A DNA stretch of 64,000 nt from Roseivirga pacifica (GTDB lineage Bacteria > Bacteroidota > Bacteroidia > Cytophagales > Cyclobacteriaceae). Location: NCBI RefSeq assembly GCF_900111145.1, contig NZ_FOIR01000001.1, positions 627,501 through 691,500 on the forward strand, given 5' to 3'. Positions 59,804 through 64,000 of this stretch are shown in pieces (position 1 is the first letter of the stretch; every line of letters starts with the position of its first letter). A program made the position numbers and the translations under genes. The notes beneath the pieces are model-generated. The model made no database searches. It saw only the letters and a program-made list of their open reading frames with translations, and had not been told where the DNA came from.

Positions 59804-60089
59804 GATTTATTCTTAGAAGATATAAAAAATACTCCTTAAAACTTGAGATGATAATTTTTAGGCAGGTCAATTTAAGCAACTCTTTATTAACTGAAGCATC
59901 TACGTGTGACTTTTCAATTTCCCATTGATGTAATGAGTAATTTCACTCCCAGACGGAAAAACAGCTTAATCTGAAATGCAATATGATTCCAAAAGAAGAT
60001 AGATCTAGAAAAAGTTTAGGTTAGAAATCAATGTCGAATCTAGACTTTGCAATGCCATTGCATTGTTTAGCCGCGTATATTTGCGTGAA
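59804..60089. other. Intergenic region between divergent permease and metal-efflux locus
   Basis: 286 bases with no gene. The stretch just before 60090 (gtatatttgcgtgaa) contains TATATTTG, which fits the Bacteroidota -7 element TAnnTTTG. Confidence 0.5.
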
Positions 60090-60407
60090 ATGAAAATAGG
60101 GTGCTTCATATTAAGTTTTTACTTTATGGCTCTCGCAGGGCTAGCATGTGCGGACACGCAACCCTTAGACACTAAAGAAGACACAGTTTCAATTTTTGAG
60201 GGCAATGATGGTGACCATAATAACCAGCAGAGTAGTTGGGATGGATGTTCTCCGATATGTGTATGTCACTGCTGCCACGCTCATTTTCTATCAATATCAG
60301 CATACAACTTCACGCTGCCTGTTAAATTACCTGTGACTTTCTCATCTTATTTTCAAGATTTCAGAAGTGTTGAAATCTCTGAATTCCTCAAGCCTCCAAG
60401 GTCATAA
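60090..60407 (+). CDS. DUF6660-like Cys-rich protein of the metal-efflux locus
   Basis: 105 aa from ATG 60090 (the frame opens at 60063). A hydrophobic signal/anchor segment (CFILSFYFMALAGLACA) precedes an acidic linker (DTVSIFEGNDGDHNNQQSS) and the pattern DGCSPICVCHCCHAHFLSIS, a dense Cys/His metal-binding site. DUF6660-like proteins with CSPxCxCxCC are found upstream of CusA in Bacteroidota. It probably binds Cu, Ag or Zn in the periplasm before efflux. Confidence 0.7.
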   Translation: MKIGCFILSFYFMALAGLACADTQPLDTKEDTVSIFEGNDGDHNNQQSSWDGCSPICVCHCCHAHFLSISAYNFTLPVKLPVTFSSYFQDFRSVEISEFLKPPRS

Positions 60408-60506
60408 TTTTCAGTGTTTAGGAGGAGAAGTATGTCTCATCGAAAAAGTCTTTAAACAAGATTTCAAGTCAGCAGTCATTCTGATAGCCTGTTAGCACTC
60501 CTTCAG

Positions 60507-60716
60507 ATGTCTTTTCTCAAAGGCATCCTTTCATTCAATGTTCAATACTATTTGTACAGCTTGAAAAAACTGAATAGGAAAAAAAGAAAAAAGAGAAGGA
60601 ATAAAATCACTGCCAAATGGGCAATCAAATGGTTTTTCATTGTGCTGTTCTGCCTCATCCTGCTCGCAGCGATGGTGGCTCGTGTCCATCACTTCTTTTC
60701 TGTCCATGTCAAATAA
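60507..60716 (+). CDS. Small basic single-pass membrane protein
   Basis: 69 aa from ATG 60507. The N-terminal half is very basic (KKLNRKKRKKRRNKITAKW), followed by one membrane helix (WFFIVLFCLILLAAMVA) and a His-containing tail (RVHHFFSVHVK). It lies between the Cys-rich protein and cusA (12 bases), so it may be an accessory. No family recognised. Confidence 0.5.
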   Translation: MSFLKGILSFNVQYYLYSLKKLNRKKRKKRRNKITAKWAIKWFFIVLFCLILLAAMVARVHHFFSVHVK

Positions 60717-60728
60717 TTAATAACTCGT

Positions 60729-63700
60729 ATGATCAATAAAATCATTTCTTTTTCAATAAAGAATAAATTCATTGTGGGCTTGCTTACGCTGGCCCTCATC
60801 GGGGTAGGTATCTACTCCATGTCCACGGTCAACCTGGGCTCTGTTCCCGATATCACCAACAATCAAGTGCAAGTAATCACTGTCTCTCCTAACCTGGCCA
60901 CCGAGGATATAGAGCAGTTTGTTACCTATCCTGTAGAGCTTGCAATGGGCAACCTACCGGGGGTAGATGAAATCCGGTCTATTTCCAGGTTTGGCCTATC
61001 GGTAGTGACCATTGTGTTTGAAGACGATATGGGTACCTATCTGCCTCGGCAACTGGTGCAGGAAAAACTGAACGAATTAAAAGAAACCATTCCAGAGAAA
61101 TTCGGAAGCCCATCAATGGGTCCTATTTCTACTGGTTTAGGCCAAATCTACGAATACACCATTCAACCGCAAGAGGGTTTTGACTCACTGTATTCTCCTA
61201 TGGAGTTACGGACCATTCAGGATTGGATTGTCAAGCGCCAATTGACATTGCTGGATGGAGTAGTTGAAGTCAATTCATTCGGGGGCTATATCAAGCAATA
61301 TGAAGTGGCCATCAACCCGGAAAAACTCAATGCACAGAATGTGAGCATCTCTCAAGTGTATGAGGCACTGGCCAGAAACAATGTAAATACAGGTGGGGCT
61401 TACATTGAGAAGAACAGAATGTCCAATTTTATACGTGGAGAAGGCTTGGTGCGATCTCTGGATGATATCAGAAAAATCGTTATTAAAAATGAAAACGGTA
61501 TTCCTGTAACCATAGGGGGCGTGGCTGAAAAAGTTCATTTTGGGAGTCAGGTACGTTACGGAGCTTTCACACAGGATGGAAAAGAAGCTGTCGGGGGCAT
61601 TATTATGATGCTGAAAGGCTCTAATCCCAATGCGGTGATCCAAAATGTAAAAGAGCGAATGGTTGAGGTAGAAAAGTCACTTCCCGAAGGGCTAGCGATT
61701 AACTCAATCATAGACCGAAGTGACCTTATTTCCAGAACTACAGATACCGTAAAAACCAACCTATTGGAAGGCGCATTAATTGTGATTTTTGCTCTGGTAA
61801 TACTTTTGGGTAGCGTCCGTGGTGGCATTATCACCGCCACCACTATTCCGCTTTCCTTGCTTTTTGCTTTTATCCTGATGAAACAGTTTAATGTCTGGGC
61901 CAACCTCATGAGCCTGGGGGCTATTGACTTTGGGATTATCATAGATGGGGCGGTGATCATTATTGAAGGTACGGTATACGAAATCCAGAAGCGCATCCGC
62001 TCCGGTAAAATCAAATTCAATCAGGGTGTGATGGATGAAGTGGCTTATGATGCAGGAAGTACCATGATGAGTTCGGCTTTCTTCGGACAGATTATCATTC
62101 TTATTGTATTTGCCCCTATTTTATTCCTCACCGGTGTGGAGGGTAAAATGTTCCAGCCCATGGCCTACACCTTTGGGTTTGCCATGATTGGTGCCATTAT
62201 CCTGTGCCTGACTTATGTGCCTATGATGTCGGCTTTATTCATGAAGCCCATTCAAAATAAAAAGAACTGGTTTGGCCGGTTTGAACGCTGGCTGGAAAGG
62301 GTAAGTGATAAAATCATTGGTGGTATTCAAAAAGCCTACCTGCCCCTGCTAAAAAGTGCCCTGCGTTTTAAAGCAATAGTGATTATCGTAGCTATAGTTC
62401 TGCTGGGAATAGCCGGATTCATTTTTTCACGGATGGGAGGTGAGTTTGTTCCTCAGCTTGATGAGGGAGATATCGCCATGCAGGCACTCATCAGGCCCGG
62501 AAGTTCACTAAGCGAATCAAAAGAAGTATCCATCAAGATTGAGAACCTGTTGCTGGAAAGTTTCCCTGAAATAAAAACAGTAACTGCCAGAATCGGAGTG
62601 GCGGATATTCCTACTGATCCCATGCCCATGGATATTGCGGATATGTACCTCATATTAGAAAAAGATAAAGACAAATGGGTTTCAGCAGAAAGCAAAGATG
62701 AACTGATTGAGGCCATCAAGAATAAGCTGGATGAGCAATTGACTGGTGTAAATCTGGTATTCACCCAGCCCGTTGAGTTGCGTTTTAACGAGTTGTTGGA
62801 AGGAGTACGGGAAGACATAGCAGTAAAACTCTATGGCGAAGACCTGGAAGTGCTTTCTGCAAAAGTGCAGGAAATGGCCGATATCATTTCTACCGTGCCC
62901 GGGGCCGGTGATGTGAACCCTGAACGGACATCAGGACTCCCCCAAATGACCGTTCGTTATAACCGAGATAAAATTGCACAATACGGCCTGGATATTCAAA
63001 AGCTCAATGAGTATGTAAGTTCTGCTTTTGCCGGTGGTGTTGCCGGAGTAATCTTTGAGGGAGAAAAAAGGTTTGATCTGGTCATCCGCTTTGATGAAAA
63101 ACACCGGAAGAGCATTGACGACTTGCGTACACTTTATATTGATTTGCCGGATGGTACACAAGTTCCTATTAAAGAAGTTGCAGATATCAGCTATGTGCCG
63201 GGCCCCATGCAGATCTCCCGTGATAACACGTATAGACGAACCTATGTTGGAGTCAATACCAGAGGCCGTGATGTGGAATCAGTGGTCAATGATATACAGG
63301 ACAAACTGGATGCACAACTAGACTTGCCTCCTGGCTATTACATCACTTATGGCGGTGAATTTGAAAACCTGGAGCGGGCGAAAAGCCGGTTGCAGATCGT
63401 AGTGCCTATTGCGCTCTTCCTGATTTTTGTGCTGCTGTACTTCGCCTTACAATCCTTTTCACAATCTATCATGATTTACATCGCCATTCCACTGGCAGCC
63501 ATCGGTGGTGTATTTGCCTTATGGATTAGAGATATGCCATTTAGCATTTCAGCGGGTGTGGGCTTTATCGTTCTTTTCGGAGTAGCGGTGTTGAATGGTT
63601 TGGTCTTGATTAACCGATTCAATTCCCTGAAAGAAGAAGGGGTCACTAGCATCAGAGACCGCATTCTTACCGGTACCAAAGAAAGGATCAGGCCGATCAT

Positions 63701-64000
63701 GCTTACAGCTACTACAGATATATTCGGCTTCTTACCGATGGCATTTTCAGGTTCTGCCGGAGCTGAGGTACAAAGGCCGTTAGCCACAGTGGTAATTGGC
63801 GGAATGCTTACAGCTACACTGCTCACATTGGTGGTGCTTCCGGTGCTTTACACTTTTGTGGAAAGCAGAAGTGACAAAAGAAAAAGCCTGAAAGGGCCAA
63901 ATGCCAACGTGATTATTGTACTGCTGGTTTGTGGAGGTCTATTCGGGCTGCCTGCCTTGGCCAATGCCCAAAACCAACAACAACCACAAGACAGTTTGCC
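60729..64000 (+). CDS. cusA: CusA/CzcA-family heavy-metal RND efflux transporter (3' truncated)
   Basis: Inner-membrane RND pump that exports monovalent or divalent metals through a tripartite complex. The open frame from ATG 60729 runs to the window end (1090 codons seen). Hallmarks are the N-terminal helix with IKNKFIVGLLTLALIGVGIY, TVNLGSVPDITNNQVQVIT, TM4 region GAIDFGIIIDGAVIIIE (with Asp/Glu of the proton relay), FEGEKRFDLVIRFDEK and HRIRPIMLTATTD-like GTKERIRPIMLTATTDIFG. After the last RND helix a segment NVIIVLLVCGGLFGLPALANAQ begins that looks like a new signal peptide. So the protein probably continues as a fused TolC-like outer-membrane component, as is common in Bacteroidota. Confidence 0.92.
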   Translation, partial: MINKIISFSIKNKFIVGLLTLALIGVGIYSMSTVNLGSVPDITNNQVQVITVSPNLATEDIEQFVTYPVELAMGNLPGVDEIRSISRFGLSVVTIVFEDDMGTYLPRQLVQEKLNELKETIPEKFGSPSMGPISTGLGQIYEYTIQPQEGFDSLYSPMELRTIQDWIVKRQLTLLDGVVEVNSFGGYIKQYEVAINPEKLNAQNVSISQVYEALARNNVNTGGAYIEKNRMSNFIRGEGLVRSLDDIRKIVIKNENGIPVTIGGVAEKVHFGSQVRYGAFTQDGKEAVGGIIMMLKGSNPNAVIQNVKERMVEVEKSLPEGLAINSIIDRSDLISRTTDTVKTNLLEGALIVIFALVILLGSVRGGIITATTIPLSLLFAFILMKQFNVWANLMSLGAIDFGIIIDGAVIIIEGTVYEIQKRIRSGKIKFNQGVMDEVAYDAGSTMMSSAFFGQIIILIVFAPILFLTGVEGKMFQPMAYTFGFAMIGAIILCLTYVPMMSALFMKPIQNKKNWFGRFERWLERVSDKIIGGIQKAYLPLLKSALRFKAIVIIVAIVLLGIAGFIFSRMGGEFVPQLDEGDIAMQALIRPGSSLSESKEVSIKIENLLLESFPEIKTVTARIGVADIPTDPMPMDIADMYLILEKDKDKWVSAESKDELIEAIKNKLDEQLTGVNLVFTQPVELRFNELLEGVREDIAVKLYGEDLEVLSAKVQEMADIISTVPGAGDVNPERTSGLPQMTVRYNRDKIAQYGLDIQKLNEYVSSAFAGGVAGVIFEGEKRFDLVIRFDEKHRKSIDDLRTLYIDLPDGTQVPIKEVADISYVPGPMQISRDNTYRRTYVGVNTRGRDVESVVNDIQDKLDAQLDLPPGYYITYGGEFENLERAKSRLQIVVPIALFLIFVLLYFALQSFSQSIMIYIAIPLAAIGGVFALWIRDMPFSISAGVGFIVLFGVAVLNGLVLINRFNSLKEEGVTSIRDRILTGTKERIRPIMLTATTDIFGFLPMAFSGSAGAEVQRPLATVVIGGMLTATLLTLVVLPVLYTFVESRSDKRKSLKGPNANVIIVLLVCGGLFGLPALANAQNQQQPQDSL

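Noticed and set aside
60729-64000. Leftward frames at 61275-62020 and 62453-63826 inside cusA
   Set aside because: They lie antisense to a clear RND transporter frame and have low-complexity Ser/Ile-rich translations.

Overview
The window is chromosomal DNA from a marine-type Bacteroidota, most likely a Cytophagales relative of Roseivirga or Marivirga (inference from gene families only). The evidence is the housekeeping genes at the left (GH3-like protein, LptB, RecJ, class II fumarase, a CarboxypepD-regulatory-domain TonB receptor, LytS/LytTR pairs), the FtsX-family permease and CusA at the right, and the near absence of Shine-Dalgarno sequences in these parts. No rRNA, complete tRNA, IS element or CRISPR array was seen.

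Left chromosomal part (1-22987): a truncated CLC channel gene, a secreted thioredoxin-fold protein, then a leftward block of fumC, a SPOR-like protein, recJ, lptB and the GH3-like gene. Next come small membrane proteins, a LiaF-like protein, two LytS/LytTR sensor-regulator pairs with their likely target genes (TonB receptor, TPR protein), a DUF4143 ATPase, a secreted metallophosphoesterase and a YkgJ-type Cys-cluster protein. Two copies of a ~140-155 bp interspersed hairpin repeat lie here.

Island 1 (about 22990-34500) begins with two tandem 3' fragments of tRNA-Leu(UAA) that bracket a GIY-YIG gene, followed by a tyrosine integrase. Its cargo is a defence block: a leftward cassette of a sigma-like regulator, an unknown protein, an ImmA/IrrE protease and a PD-(D/E)XK-like protein; divergent from it a CBASS operon (57-aa basic protein, SMODS-associated NUDIX protein, CD-NTase, E2-like protein); and a leftward ABC three-component operon (nuclease-like effector, middle component, DUF3732-type ATPase) joined to an NdpA-like gene. 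The effector seems to be split by a +1 frameshift whose downstream part is still overlap-coupled to the next gene.

Island 2 (about 34500-45900) carries a second tyrosine recombinase, a PrtN-like activator, a 899-aa SIR2-domain protein with an unknown divergent partner, and a leftward plasmid-type backbone (SSB, ParB, ArdC, N6-methylase-like protein, a small DpnD/PcfM-like protein, RadC). Several genes here have strong Shine-Dalgarno sequences, which suggests a proteobacterial donor. A Bacteroidota-style cassette (Cys-rich secreted peptide, two 6-bladed beta-propeller proteins, a thioredoxin-like lipoprotein) follows at 46089-49112.

At 49573-56119 lie a membrane protein plus secreted ComEC-type MBL hydrolase, two ParDE modules with sigma70-like promoters, a zinc-ribbon microprotein and three uncharacterised genes with proteobacterial-looking signals. 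The right end (57437-64000) is an FtsX-family permease and the start of a heavy-metal RND efflux locus (Cys-rich DUF6660-like protein, small membrane protein, CusA/CzcA running off the window).
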